This document shows positions 37,024 through 45,570 of a stretch of 64,000 nt of DNA, one piece after another. Position numbers and translations under genes: made by a program. The notes under the pieces were generated by a model. The model was not told the DNA's origin, did not search any database, and saw only the letters and a program-made list of their open reading frames with translations. The first letter of the stretch is position 1. Each line of letters opens with the position of its first letter. The DNA comes from an uncultured Sphingomonadaceae bacterium. Its GTDB lineage: Bacteria; Pseudomonadota; Alphaproteobacteria; Sphingomonadales; Sphingomonadaceae. Where the stretch lies: assembly GCA_946479505.1 (NCBI GenBank), contig CAMLGC010000001.1, forward strand, positions 1 through 64,000, in the 5' to 3' direction.

Positions 37024-37785
37024 TCAAGCGGAGAGGAAGTCCGCGATCGCCGCCCCGAGCGCGGGCTTGGTCACCGCGCTCATGTGTCCGCCGGGCACCT
37101 CGACGCACCTCCCGTTCGGCAACACATCGGCGAGCGCGGCGGCGGAGCCGACCTCATCGTCCTCCGCCCCCATCACCACCAGCGCGGGTTGGGTGAAGCC
37201 GTGAATGTCTTCGATCGACGTATCGGCAAAGGTGTCGAGCACGCCGAGCAAAGCCTGCGGATCGCCGCCGGTCGTTTTGAGGAACGCTTCGGCCATGAAG
37301 GCGGGCGACCCGCGCTCGTGCTCGCCGAGATGGGTGAGCACGCGGCGGAAATAGTCGCTGCGCCGATCGGTGTCGGTCAGCCCCTCGAGCCCCATGCCGC
37401 CGAACACCAGCCGGCGCGGCGTCGCGCCGGTCGCGACCATGCGCGAGGCGGTGCGGGCACCCAGCGAATAGCCGCCGAGATCATACTCGGTGAGCCCCAA
37501 ATGCGCGACGAGCGCATGCCCGTCCTTGGTGAGCGCGTCGCGCGGATAGGCGGAAGGATCGTGCGGCGTCGCGCTTTCGCCATGCCCGCGCAGGTCGGGC
37601 ATGATGACGCGAAAGCCCTTGGCGGCAACCGCCGCGGCGTGGCCGAAGCGAATCCAGTTGGTGAACGCGTTCGAGAAATAGCCGTGGATCAGCATCACCG
37701 GACGACCCTCTCCCATCTCCCGCCACGCCAGCCGCGTGCCGTCGAAGCTCTCGAAGAAACGCGTCTCAGTCGGGGAGTTTGCCAA
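37024..37785 (-). CDS. Alpha/beta-fold hydrolase
   Basis: This 253-residue cytoplasmic hydrolase has the oxyanion HG motif MLIHGYFSN, the sheet motif MPDLRGHGES, the nucleophile elbow GGYSLGARTA, a likely Asp in VVMGAEDDEVG and the His in VPGGHMSAVT, so a full Ser-Asp-His triad is present. The substrate cannot be read from the sequence; the fold is closest to esterase/haloperoxidase-like enzymes. It overlaps the upstream GFA gene by 20 bp, making it the last gene of the asd-GFA-GFA-hydrolase unit. Confidence 0.88.
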   Translation of the reverse strand: MANSPTETRFFESFDGTRLAWREMGEGRPVMLIHGYFSNAFTNWIRFGHAAAVAAKGFRVIMPDLRGHGESATPHDPSAYPRDALTKDGHALVAHLGLTEYDLGGYSLGARTASRMVATGATPRRLVFGGMGLEGLTDTDRRSDYFRRVLTHLGEHERGSPAFMAEAFLKTTGGDPQALLGVLDTFADTSIEDIHGFTQPALVVMGAEDDEVGSAAALADVLPNGRCVEVPGGHMSAVTKPALGAAIADFLSA

Positions 37786-38212
37786 TTGTCCTCATCCATC
37801 GCTCGACGAGCGGCTTGTGCTCGTCGGTGCGATATCGGGGCAGCTCGCGCGTGTCGAGCCAGGCTTCATGCATGCTCTCCGCGCCGAAATGATGCTTGGG
37901 CACGAAGCGGCCCGGATCATCGAAGCTGCCGACCGTCAGGTCCATATTCTCGCTGCCCTCGTCGAACGCGAACCCCAGCGGTGTACCGCAGCCCGAGCAG
38001 TACGGCCGCTTGGCAAAGGGCGAGGACGCGTACCAATCAGGCTCGCGCTCCCACGTCACATCGGCGCGGTGCACGCTCTTGAACGCGATCGAGACGCCGC
38101 CGGTCGCGCGCTGGCACATGCGGCAATGGCACAGATATGCCTCGTCATCGTTCACCGCGACGGCGTAACGCACCCGCCCGCACTGGCACCCTCCGGTCAT
38201 CGTCTCGATCAT
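37766..38212 (-). CDS. GFA family protein (zinc-binding, glutathione-dependent formaldehyde-activating-like)
   Basis: The 148-residue protein has the Mss4-like GFA zinc pattern: GGCQCGRVRY (first pair), YLCHCRMCQRATG (CxxC-type second site) and YCSGCGTPLGF (third). Founding members bind the formaldehyde-glutathione adduct, but most relatives are uncharacterised, so the label is structural. It overlaps a second GFA gene by four bases (ATGA). The pair may be distant duplicates; their C-terminal halves differ strongly. Confidence 0.9.
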   Translation of the reverse strand: MIETMTGGCQCGRVRYAVAVNDDEAYLCHCRMCQRATGGVSIAFKSVHRADVTWEREPDWYASSPFAKRPYCSGCGTPLGFAFDEGSENMDLTVGSFDDPGRFVPKHHFGAESMHEAWLDTRELPRYRTDEHKPLVERWMRTIGKLPD

Positions 38213-38667
38213 GCTTGCTCTCCCGCTGCGCGCATCAGGATCGCCGCGAACACCTCCGCGGGCGCGCTTTCATCGAAGGCAGGGACGCCCTCGGGCAATG
38301 CAATCCACGGCTGCTTCCGCTTCACCCAGATATGCGCGACGGGCGTGATCGCATCACTCGCGTCGAGCGTCCCGGCGCGGATCAGTACGATCCCGGGGCG
38401 GGCGCTGTTGGTGTTGTAGAGCCGCGTATGACACGCGCCGCACACATATTGCCGCGAGATGGAGCCGCTCGGATTGGTCAGCTCGAACAGCACCGGCTCG
38501 CCCGCCGTGATCGCGAACGCACCCTCGCGCACCACTGCCTGCTGGCTGAACGCTGCCCCCGACCAGGTCTGGCAATCGCCGCAATGGCAGCAATAGGCCG
38601 GCGGCAACCGATCGAGCGCCACCTCGTATCGAACCGCCCCGCAGCGGCAGCCGCCGGTGATCGTCAT
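38209..38667 (-). CDS. GFA family protein, second copy
   Basis: This 152-residue GFA protein shows GGCRCGAVRYEVAL, YCCHCGDCQTWSGAAFSQQ and VCGACHTRLYN, the same three zinc-ligand clusters as its neighbour. The loop AFSQQAVVREGAF replaces the IAFKSVHRADV of the other copy, pointing to different ligands. It starts at ATG 38667, overlapping the asd stop by four bases, so translation is coupled to asd. Confidence 0.9.
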   Translation of the reverse strand: MTITGGCRCGAVRYEVALDRLPPAYCCHCGDCQTWSGAAFSQQAVVREGAFAITAGEPVLFELTNPSGSISRQYVCGACHTRLYNTNSARPGIVLIRAGTLDASDAITPVAHIWVKRKQPWIALPEGVPAFDESAPAEVFAAILMRAAGEQA

Positions 38668-39692
38668 GCGGCCTTCTTGAGATGCCGTCGCCCGAGCAGC
38701 TCCGCGATCTGCACCGCGTTGAGCGCCGCGCCCTTGCGCAGGTTGTCGCTCACGCACCACAAAGCGAGGCCATTCTCCACCGTGGGGTCGTCGCGCACGC
38801 GGCTGACGAAGGTGGCGTATTCGCCGACGCACTCGACCGGCGTGACGTATCCCCCGTCCTCGCGCTTGTCGACGAGCATCACGCCGGGCGCCTCGCGCAG
38901 GATGTCCTGCGCCTGCTCGGCCGAAAGCTCGTCCTGAAGCTCGATGTTGAGCGCCTCCGAATGGCCGACGAACACCGGTACCCGCACGCAGGTCGCCGAT
39001 ACCTTGATCTTGGAACCGAGAATCTTCTTGGTCTCGACCACCATCTTCCATTCCTCCTTGGTCGAGCCATCATCGAGGAAGGAGTCGATGTGCGGGATCA
39101 CGTTGAACGCGATCTGCTTGGTGAACTTGTTGGGCTCGGCGGAATCACCGACGAAGATGTTGCGGCTCTGCTCGAACAGCTCGTCCATCCCGGCCTTGCC
39201 TGCGCCCGAGACCGACTGATAGGTCGCGACCACCACGCGCTTTATCGTCGCGGCGTCGTGCAGCGGCTTCAATGCGACCACCATCTGCGCGGTCGAGCAA
39301 TTGGGGTTCGCAATGATGTTGCGCCGCCGATAGCCGTCGATCGCCTCGGGATTCACCTCGGGCACGATCAGCGGCACGTCCGGATCCATGCGATAGAGCG
39401 ACGAATTGTCGATCACCGTGCAGCCCGCGGCGGCGAACTTGGGTGCATAGACCTTGGTTGCCTCCGATCCGATCGCGAACAGCGCGATGTCCCAGCCCGC
39501 GGGATCGAAATGCTCGATGTTCCTGACCTTGAGCTTCTTGCCCGTCTCGCCGAAGTCGATCTCGTCGCCCGTCGAGCGCGACGAGGCGACCGCCGCGATC
39601 TCGTCCGCCGGAAACTCGCGCTCGGCAAGGATGTTGAGCATCTCGCGCCCGACATTGCCCGTCGCGCCGGCGACAACCACCCGATAGCCCAT
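38664..39692 (-). CDS. asd: Aspartate-semialdehyde dehydrogenase
   Basis: Asd makes aspartate semialdehyde, the branch point to lysine/diaminopimelate, threonine and methionine. The 342-residue protein has the NADP motif VVAGATGNVGREML, the catalytic Cys132 in NPNCSTAQMV, SVSGAGKAGMDEL, and the His in VGHSEALNI. It heads a tightly overlapped minus-strand set with two GFA proteins and a hydrolase. The C-terminal KKAA tail is ordinary. Confidence 0.96.
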   Translation of the reverse strand: MGYRVVVAGATGNVGREMLNILAEREFPADEIAAVASSRSTGDEIDFGETGKKLKVRNIEHFDPAGWDIALFAIGSEATKVYAPKFAAAGCTVIDNSSLYRMDPDVPLIVPEVNPEAIDGYRRRNIIANPNCSTAQMVVALKPLHDAATIKRVVVATYQSVSGAGKAGMDELFEQSRNIFVGDSAEPNKFTKQIAFNVIPHIDSFLDDGSTKEEWKMVVETKKILGSKIKVSATCVRVPVFVGHSEALNIELQDELSAEQAQDILREAPGVMLVDKREDGGYVTPVECVGEYATFVSRVRDDPTVENGLALWCVSDNLRKGAALNAVQIAELLGRRHLKKAA

Positions 39693-39744
39693 CGTGCATC
39701 AATCCCATCAGCGTCGCCCGCGGCCGCGCGGGCGGGTCCGCTAC

Positions 39745-41127
39745 TTAGGATGCCGCGCCGGGATTGGAAGCAAGTTTTGCTTGGGGGACGAGGGGTCCGG
39801 GCAACGGCCCGGCCGGCCACCGGAACGGCAGCCAGCGACCGTAGGCGAGCGAGCGCCATGCCCATTCGAGCGGCCCGGTGGCGAACGCACGAAGCCACAG
39901 GTTCGCGAGCACGACCTCGCCCGCGATCACCGCGAACGCGATGCCGCTCATCTCCGCCCAACCGAAGCGGCCCCACAGATCGAACCCCCAGGGCGCGAAC
40001 AGAACCCACATCCCCAGAAACTGCTGGAGGAAATAGAGACTGAACGCCACCCGCCCCGCCGCCCTGAACGGCTGGAGCAGCGCTGCCCCGAACCGCGTCT
40101 GGACCGCGAAGTTGACCAGCGCGACATGGCCCAGCCCGATCGAAAGCCGAGCGACTTCGGCCGTGAACCAGATCGTCTGAGGGCCCGGCGCGAAGGAGAG
40201 CGTTTCGGAAAGGCCGACACCGCGCAACGCGAAGCCGAGTACATAGCATCCGGTCAGAAGCCGCAGGTACGCGCCTCGGCCGAGTCTGCCCTGGAGGATG
40301 CCCCATTTCCACAGCGCCATGCCGATCAGCATCGTGCATACCGCCTCGATCACGCTCCAGACGAGCCATTCGGATATCAGCTCGCTCCAGACGAGCCAGA
40401 AATGCTTGGCGTAGGCGAAGGCACCGCCAGCGTGGGCGGCGCGTTCGTCGGCAATCGCGTTCGCCGTTTCCGCGGGCCGGTCGAGCGCCTTCAGCGTGCG
40501 CCGCCAGTCGACCATCGCCGAGCGGTCGGCACGCGTCAGCGGCAGCCCGGCCTGCTCGTCGGCGACCGCGTTCCGGACGTCATGAACCAACTCGGTGCGC
40601 GTGACATATTCGCGCAGACCGTAATCGGGGATTCCCACCGCGAACAGCACCGACCAGCCGAGCCCCAGCATCAACAGCAGCTTCGGCCCCAGCCGTCGGA
40701 ACGGGAAGATGAACAGCGCCGCCAGCGCGTAGATGTGAACGATGTCCCCCGGCCAGAACAGCAGCACTGCATCCGCCACGCCGAACGCGAGCAGCCACAG
40801 GTTGCGCCGGTAATAGAGGTCCGCGACGCCCACCGGGCCATCGGGCTCCATCGCCTTGGCGGTCAGGATCATCATCCCTGCACCGAACAGGAACTGGAGC
40901 ACGCACCGCATCGTGCCTGACCAGACGAGATAATTGGCGCTCCACGCGATGCGGTCGGGCAGCGTCCACCCGATCGCGCGCACGTCGGCGCTGAACTCGG
41001 CGACCGGCGCCGCCATGTAGGGAATGTTGATGAAGAGGATGCCGAGCAGCGCGATTCCGCGCAGCATGTCGAGCACCTCGATCCGCGCCCTGGGGCGCAC
41101 CGGCGCCAGTTCCGCCCGCTGCTCCAT
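39745..41127 (-). CDS. DUF418 domain-containing membrane protein
   Basis: The 460-residue protein has about ten membrane segments. The N-terminal RIEVLDMLRGIALLGILFIN and the C-terminal region GRVAFSLYFLQQFLGMWVLF, followed by a WLRAFATGPLEWAWRSLAYG end, are characteristic of DUF418 proteins (YeiB-like, distantly related to acyltransferase 3). Such proteins are uncharacterised and may handle lipids or cell-surface acyl groups. An unusually long polar loop, with many charged residues, lies near residues 190-240. Confidence 0.88.
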   Translation of the reverse strand: MEQRAELAPVRPRARIEVLDMLRGIALLGILFINIPYMAAPVAEFSADVRAIGWTLPDRIAWSANYLVWSGTMRCVLQFLFGAGMMILTAKAMEPDGPVGVADLYYRRNLWLLAFGVADAVLLFWPGDIVHIYALAALFIFPFRRLGPKLLLMLGLGWSVLFAVGIPDYGLREYVTRTELVHDVRNAVADEQAGLPLTRADRSAMVDWRRTLKALDRPAETANAIADERAAHAGGAFAYAKHFWLVWSELISEWLVWSVIEAVCTMLIGMALWKWGILQGRLGRGAYLRLLTGCYVLGFALRGVGLSETLSFAPGPQTIWFTAEVARLSIGLGHVALVNFAVQTRFGAALLQPFRAAGRVAFSLYFLQQFLGMWVLFAPWGFDLWGRFGWAEMSGIAFAVIAGEVVLANLWLRAFATGPLEWAWRSLAYGRWLPFRWPAGPLPGPLVPQAKLASNPGAAS

Positions 41128-41243
41128 GCCCTTGTCCCCGCACGAGCCAGGATCGGCCCGTACGGGGTCTAGAGGGAAAGCAACGCAATCCCGCTAAGGA
41201 GCGTGGTTAACGCGGCGTAGAGCAGCATCCGTGAAATCGCTCT

Positions 41244-41339
41244 CGTCATTGCGACCGCCGCGAAAGCGGCGGGAAGCAATCCAGTTCAGCCATCGAATGG
41301 ATTGCTTCGTCGCTATGCTCCTCGCAATGCCGGGATGTG
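41244..41339. repeat. Palindromic repeat, CGTCATTGCGA...GCTTC / GAAGCAATCC type
   Basis: CGTCATTGCGAC near 41244 and GGAAGCAATCCA near 41271 mirror TGGATTGCTTCG near 41298 and CTCGCAATG near 41331. The first half holds an extra small hairpin (CCGCCGCGAAAGCGGCGG). This is a widespread alphaproteobacterial intergenic repeat. It fills most of the gap between the DUF418 and DPP-IV genes and abuts the end of the latter. Confidence 0.8.
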
Positions 41340-41344
41340 TGGTC

Positions 41345-43585
41345 TCACTCCCCGTCCGGATCGACCGGCGGCAGCCCGACGTGCCGGTTCAGGAAGTTGA
41401 GCATGGTCAGGTACACGTGCTCGCGCACTCCCGACATGCTGTGCGTCTTGCCCGGATAGAGCATGGTCTCGAACGGCTGGTTGTCGGCCTGCATCTTGGC
41501 GAGCAACTGGCTCGAATTGTCGAACACGACATTGTCGTCGGACAGCCCGTGGATCAGCAGCAGCGGATCGCTGATCTTCCCCGATTCGGCGAGCGCGCCC
41601 GAGGCGGTGTAGGCATCGGGCACCTTGCGCGGATCGCCCATGTAGCGCTCGGTATAATGGGTGTCGTAGAGCTTCCAGTCGGTCACCGGTGCCACCGCGA
41701 CACCCGCCGCGAACACATCGTCGGTCTTCTCGAGCAGCTTGAGCGTCATGTAGCCGCCGTACGACCAGCCGAAGGTCGTGATTTCGTCCGGATCGACGAA
41801 GCTCTGGCTCTTGAGAAAATCGACGCCCTTGAGCTGATCGGCGACCTCGACGGTGCCCATCGCGTGGTAGATCGCGTCCTCGAACTCCTTGCCGCGGTTG
41901 GTGGCGCCGCGATTGTCGATCACGAAATAGATGTAGCCCTGATCGACCAGATATTGCGGCAGCCCGCCATTCCAGCGATTGACCACCTCCTGCGCGCCCG
42001 GCCCGCCATAATGCTCCATGAACACCGGATATTTCTTGCCGGGCTCGAGCTTGGGCGTGATCATTTCGTAATAGAGCGTGGTACCGTCGGCGGCCTTGAT
42101 CGTGCCGAACTGCGTCGGGCGAAGGCTCGCGACGTAGGGTGCGTAGGGATGATCGGCATCGATGTCGTTCTCGAGCAGCCACTGCGTCCGCTTGCCGCTC
42201 GTGTCGGCGAGAAAGACCTGCGGCGGGTGCTCGGTGCTGCTGCGCGAGATGATGAACGTGGTCGCCGCCCCATCCATGCTGGCGCTGTTCGACCAACCGT
42301 TCTGGGTCAATTGGGTAAGCCGGTTCGGCCGCGCGATATCGACGGCATAGAGCTGCTCCTCGATCGGCGTTTCCTTGTTGGCCGTGAAATAGAGGCGGCC
42401 CTTTTCCTCATCGACGCCGACAAGATTGTTCACCTCCCACGGTCCGCTGGTGAGCTGAACGAACTTGCCATTCACGTAATGGTACAGATGCCCGTGGCCC
42501 GACCGTTCGGACCACCAGATCAGGCTGCCGTCCTTCATCGCGTGGAAATTGTCCGACAGGTTGATCCAGCTCTTGGGCTCCGCCTTCTCGGTGAACATCA
42601 ATGCCGACTTGCCCGTCGCGGGATCGACCTTGAGCATGTCGAGCCGGGTCTGGTCGCGATTCTCGCGCTCGACATAGAGCGTATCGCCGTCCACCGACCA
42701 ATAGACGCGCGCGAGGTAGATGTCGGGGTTGTCCCCCATGTCCACCTTCACCTTGCCCGATCCGTCAGGCTTCATCACGTAGAGATCGACGAGCGCGTTG
42801 GGCGTGCCCGCCGCCGGGTAGCGCTGGTCATAGACCTTGGTCCCCGCTGCGCCGATCGCGGCGCGGCTGACGATGCCGACCGGGCTTACGTCGGTACGCT
42901 GAACGGCGATGTAGCGCTCGTCGGGCGACCACCAATAGCCCGTGCGCCGCCCCATTTCCTCCTGCGCGACGAACTCGGCGGTGCCCCAGCTCACCGTGTC
43001 GGACGCGCCTTGCGTGATCTGGTTCTCCTTACCGCTCCCGAGCGGCTCGACGAACAGCTCGTTGTCGCGCACGAAGCTCACATAGCCGCCATCGGGGCTG
43101 ATCGTCGGGTTGAGCTCGCCCGCCTCGGTTGCGGTCAAGCGACGAACGGCGCCATCGAGGCCCGCGAGGTAGAGGTCGCCGTCGAGCGGCACCAGAATCG
43201 CCTTGCCGTCCGGCGCCCAATCATAGGCGACGATCCCCTTCTCGCCGCCGATGCGCAGCCGCTCGCGCTGCATCTTCTCAGCCTCGGAAAGCTCGGCGCC
43301 GGTGCCGACCTTCTTCGAATCGACCAGCATCCGCTGCTCGCCCGTCTTGGTGTCGATCGCCCACAGGTCATAGCGCTCCTGCTCGTCGGGGCGCGCCTTG
43401 AGCAGGGTCACCATCGTGCCGTCCGGGGAAAGCCTGAGCCCGCGCAGCGACGGGCCGGACAGGCTCGGTTCGCCGAACACCCGGTCGAGCGTCAGCTCCT
43501 TGGGCGCCTGTTCCTGCGCAACGGCGGCGCTCCCCATCGTCGCGAGCATCACGCCCGCCAACAGCCACGATTTCGGCATCATCAT
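41345..43585 (-). CDS. S9B family dipeptidyl peptidase (DPP-IV-like)
   Basis: The 746-residue exported serine peptidase (signal peptide MPKSWLLAGVMLATMGSAAVA, cleaved near AQ) removes N-terminal dipeptides, usually Xaa-Pro. A beta-propeller (about 45-480) precedes the alpha/beta hydrolase domain, with the nucleophile in FGWSYGGYMTLK, Asp in HGLSDDNVVFDNS and His in PGKTHSMSG. The paired Glu motif of DPP-IV enzymes can be seen as AEEFVAQEEMG-like TAEFVAQEEMGR near residue 207. It lies between a palindromic repeat and the rplS terminator. Confidence 0.94.
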   Translation of the reverse strand: MMMPKSWLLAGVMLATMGSAAVAQEQAPKELTLDRVFGEPSLSGPSLRGLRLSPDGTMVTLLKARPDEQERYDLWAIDTKTGEQRMLVDSKKVGTGAELSEAEKMQRERLRIGGEKGIVAYDWAPDGKAILVPLDGDLYLAGLDGAVRRLTATEAGELNPTISPDGGYVSFVRDNELFVEPLGSGKENQITQGASDTVSWGTAEFVAQEEMGRRTGYWWSPDERYIAVQRTDVSPVGIVSRAAIGAAGTKVYDQRYPAAGTPNALVDLYVMKPDGSGKVKVDMGDNPDIYLARVYWSVDGDTLYVERENRDQTRLDMLKVDPATGKSALMFTEKAEPKSWINLSDNFHAMKDGSLIWWSERSGHGHLYHYVNGKFVQLTSGPWEVNNLVGVDEEKGRLYFTANKETPIEEQLYAVDIARPNRLTQLTQNGWSNSASMDGAATTFIISRSSTEHPPQVFLADTSGKRTQWLLENDIDADHPYAPYVASLRPTQFGTIKAADGTTLYYEMITPKLEPGKKYPVFMEHYGGPGAQEVVNRWNGGLPQYLVDQGYIYFVIDNRGATNRGKEFEDAIYHAMGTVEVADQLKGVDFLKSQSFVDPDEITTFGWSYGGYMTLKLLEKTDDVFAAGVAVAPVTDWKLYDTHYTERYMGDPRKVPDAYTASGALAESGKISDPLLLIHGLSDDNVVFDNSSQLLAKMQADNQPFETMLYPGKTHSMSGVREHVYLTMLNFLNRHVGLPPVDPDGE

Positions 43586-43673
43586 CTCCGGTTTTCGATT
43601 GTCCCCGCCCCCGATCGGAGGCCTTGGGCTCCTTATTGCTGCACAGGCGGGTGAGGTAAAGGTTGCCGGCGCA

Positions 43674-43712
43674 ACGAAAAGGGCGCGGGGAGCATGTCTC
43701 CCCGCGCCCTTT
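43674..43712 (-). terminator. Rho-independent terminator after rplS
   Basis: Read on the minus strand, GGGCGCGGGGAG, the loop ACATG-like spacer and CTCCCCGCGCCC form a 12-bp stem (43681-43709) followed by TTTTCG. It sits 29 bases past the rplS stop at 43738, so it ends the vapBC-trmD-rplS transcript. Confidence 0.85.
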
Positions 43713-43737
43713 CGAAAGGCGATGATGCGTCGCCCGC

Positions 43738-44127
43738 TTATTCGGCGGCGACCTTCGCGTCAGCGCGGGTGTCGCGGCGCTCGGCAATGCGCGCCGCCTT
43801 GCCGGTACGGCCGCGCAGATAATAAAGCTTGGCGCGACGCACGGCGCCCTTGCGAACGACGGTGATCGAATCGACGTTGGGCGAATAGAGCGGGAAAACG
43901 CGCTCGACGCCCTCGCCGAACGAAATCTTCCGAACGGTGAAGTTCGAACCCATGCCCTTGCTCGAGCGCGCGATGCACACGCCCTCGAAATTCTGGACGC
44001 GGGTGCGCTCGCCTTCGACGACCTTCACGCCGACGCGCAGCGTGTCGCCGGGGCGGAATTCGGGAATCTGCTTCGCCTCGTTGAACTTGGCGATCTGCTC
44101 GGCTTCGAGCGTCTGGATGAGGTTCAT
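43738..44127 (-). CDS. rplS: 50S ribosomal protein L19
   Basis: This 129-residue ribosomal protein lies at the 30S-50S interface. It has the family core [51 protein letters not shown] and [18 protein letters not shown], plus a short acidic-basic tail common in alphaproteobacteria. The start ATG 44127 follows trmD by one base. It is the last gene of its unit, with a strong terminator downstream. Confidence 0.97.
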   Translation of the reverse strand: MNLIQTLEAEQIAKFNEAKQIPEFRPGDTLRVGVKVVEGERTRVQNFEGVCIARSSKGMGSNFTVRKISFGEGVERVFPLYSPNVDSITVVRKGAVRRAKLYYLRGRTGKAARIAERRDTRADAKVAAE

Positions 44128-44128
44128 C

Positions 44129-44857
44129 TCATTCGTCCTTCTGTCGCCGCGCGCCAGAGGGAGACTGAACCCGAGCGCCCTCATGGCGCTCCCAAAGGTC
44201 CGGCCTCCGTAGCCGTGTATCGTTCTCCGCCATCGACTTGCGCCAGGCGGCGATCTTCGCATGATCCCCCGATCGCAGCACTTCGGGGATCGTGCGCCCT
44301 TCCCATATCTGAGGTCGGGTATATTGCGGGTATTCGAGCAGCCCCGTCTCGAAGCTCTCGTCCACGCCGCTTGAAGCCGCGCCCATTACGCCGGGCAGCA
44401 GGCGAATGCAAGCGTCGAGCAGCACCAGCGCGCCCATCTCGCCGCCCGACAGGATGTAGTCGCCGATCGACACTTCTTCGATCGCGCGGCTTTCGAACAA
44501 TCGCTCGTCAAATCCCTCGAATCGCCCGCACAAAATGGTGACGCCGGCGCCTGTCGACAGCGCGCGCACACGCCGCTGGGTGAGCGGCGCGCCGCGGGGC
44601 GTCATCGCCAGCACCGGTCGCGTATCGGCGACGCTGTCGAGCGCTGCCGCGACGACATCCGCGCGCAAGACCATCCCCGCCCCTCCGCCCGCGGGCGTGT
44701 CGTCGACGGTGCGATGCCTGTCGGCTGCGAAGTCACGAATCTGGACGGTGTCTAGCTTCCACCGCCGCTCCTCCCGCGCCCGCCCCGCAAGCGACAGCCC
44801 TAGCGGCCCGGGAAACATGTCCGGATAGAGCGTGAGGACGGTCGCGCGCCAGGTCAT
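44129..44857 (-). CDS. trmD: tRNA (guanine-N1-)-methyltransferase
   Basis: TrmD makes m1G37 next to the anticodon, preventing +1 frameshifts; it is normally essential. The 242-residue SPOUT enzyme has [33 protein letters not shown], the knot motif [28 protein letters not shown], and [14 protein letters not shown] with the catalytic Asp region GSDHAKI-like RSGDHAKI near residue 210. In most relatives rimM and rpsP precede trmD; here a vapBC pair does, and the trmD ATG overlaps the vapC stop by four bases. Confidence 0.96.
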   Translation of the reverse strand: MTWRATVLTLYPDMFPGPLGLSLAGRAREERRWKLDTVQIRDFAADRHRTVDDTPAGGGAGMVLRADVVAAALDSVADTRPVLAMTPRGAPLTQRRVRALSTGAGVTILCGRFEGFDERLFESRAIEEVSIGDYILSGGEMGALVLLDACIRLLPGVMGAASSGVDESFETGLLEYPQYTRPQIWEGRTIPEVLRSGDHAKIAAWRKSMAENDTRLRRPDLWERHEGARVQSPSGARRQKDE

Positions 44858-45237
44858 GATAATACGGTCCAGTTCTCGACCGCAAGCCCGGTCATGTTGG
44901 CGAAGTCGCGCTCGTTGTTGGTCACCAGCAGCAAACCCAGCGAAAGCGCATGTGCAGCGATCAAGCGATCGAAATTACCGCGCCGGAATGGCAATGACGC
45001 ATAGGTGCGTCCCGCCGCCGTATCGAAAGGAAGCGGCGGCACGCTGTCGAAAAATGACACTGCCACGTCGACGGCGTCTCGTCGCACCGCCCCGATCATG
45101 ACCTCGGCGTACACGATCGCCGACGTGACCACCTCTCCCAAAACACATTGTTGAAGGCGTTTTGCCGCGACCGTTGAGCGGCCTCCGAGTAGATCGATGC
45201 AGATATCGGTATCGAGCAGATAGCGCGGCTCAGCCAC
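44854..45237 (-). CDS. vapC: VapC-type PIN-domain toxin
   Basis: This 127-residue PIN-domain ribonuclease has the acidic catalytic set: Asp9 in [10 protein letters not shown], Glu44 in VYAEVMIGA, Asp in [12 protein letters not shown] and Asp in NNERDFANM. VapC toxins typically cleave tRNA or rRNA, and several enteric ones cut initiator tRNA in the anticodon loop. It overlaps the vapB stop by 8 bp and the trmD start by 4 bp, so all three look translationally coupled. All active-site residues are intact, so the toxin is probably functional. Confidence 0.92.
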   Translation of the reverse strand: MAEPRYLLDTDICIDLLGGRSTVAAKRLQQCVLGEVVTSAIVYAEVMIGAVRRDAVDVAVSFFDSVPPLPFDTAAGRTYASLPFRRGNFDRLIAAHALSLGLLLVTNNERDFANMTGLAVENWTVLS

Positions 45238-45487
45238 GCTTCGAACCCTTGTTGTCCCAATCTCGGTCGACCTCTTCGGCGGCCATCCGGGTCAGCCCGG
45301 GTATGGCGCCGTAAATCCCCGTCAGATCGATTCGCTCGCCTTCGTCCGCTACCGGCTCAAACTCGAACTTGCCGCGTTCCTCGCGCACGATCATTTCCTC
45401 GCCCGCTTTGAGCCCGAGCGCCTTGGGCAGTCGCAGCGCGACCGAATTGCCCGATTTGAAGACCTTCGCCCGATATTCCCTGGTCAT
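45230..45487 (-). CDS. vapB: VapB-type antitoxin (AbrB/SpoVT fold)
   Basis: This 85-residue antitoxin begins with a swapped-hairpin DNA-binding domain ([20 protein letters not shown]), and the C-terminal part ([15 protein letters not shown] and [14 protein letters not shown]) would wrap the toxin. Start ATG 45487 has GGAGG upstream. It should bind the AT-rich palindrome just ahead of the gene and repress the operon. The region before it is strikingly AT-rich in an otherwise GC-rich window. Confidence 0.92.
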   Translation of the reverse strand: MTREYRAKVFKSGNSVALRLPKALGLKAGEEMIVREERGKFEFEPVADEGERIDLTGIYGAIPGLTRMAAEEVDRDWDNKGSKRG

Positions 45488-45497
45488 GGCCGCCTCC

Positions 45498-45536
45498 GTA
45501 TATACATTATGTATATACATCGGGGTGCGTCCGCAA
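45498..45536 (-). promoter_or_regulatory. vapBC promoter and VapB operator palindrome
   Basis: Two copies of the self-complementary octamer GTATATAC (45498-45505 and 45511-45518) are separated by five bases, a good site for an AbrB-type antitoxin dimer pair. On the minus strand TTGCGG (45536-45531), 17 bases and TACATA (45513-45508) form a promoter whose -10 lies inside the palindrome. Binding would block transcription of vapBC and, by linkage, trmD-rplS. Confidence 0.75.
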
Positions 45537-45570
45537 GGAACGATCCTCGCGCTCGCGCGCTCTGCCGCCG

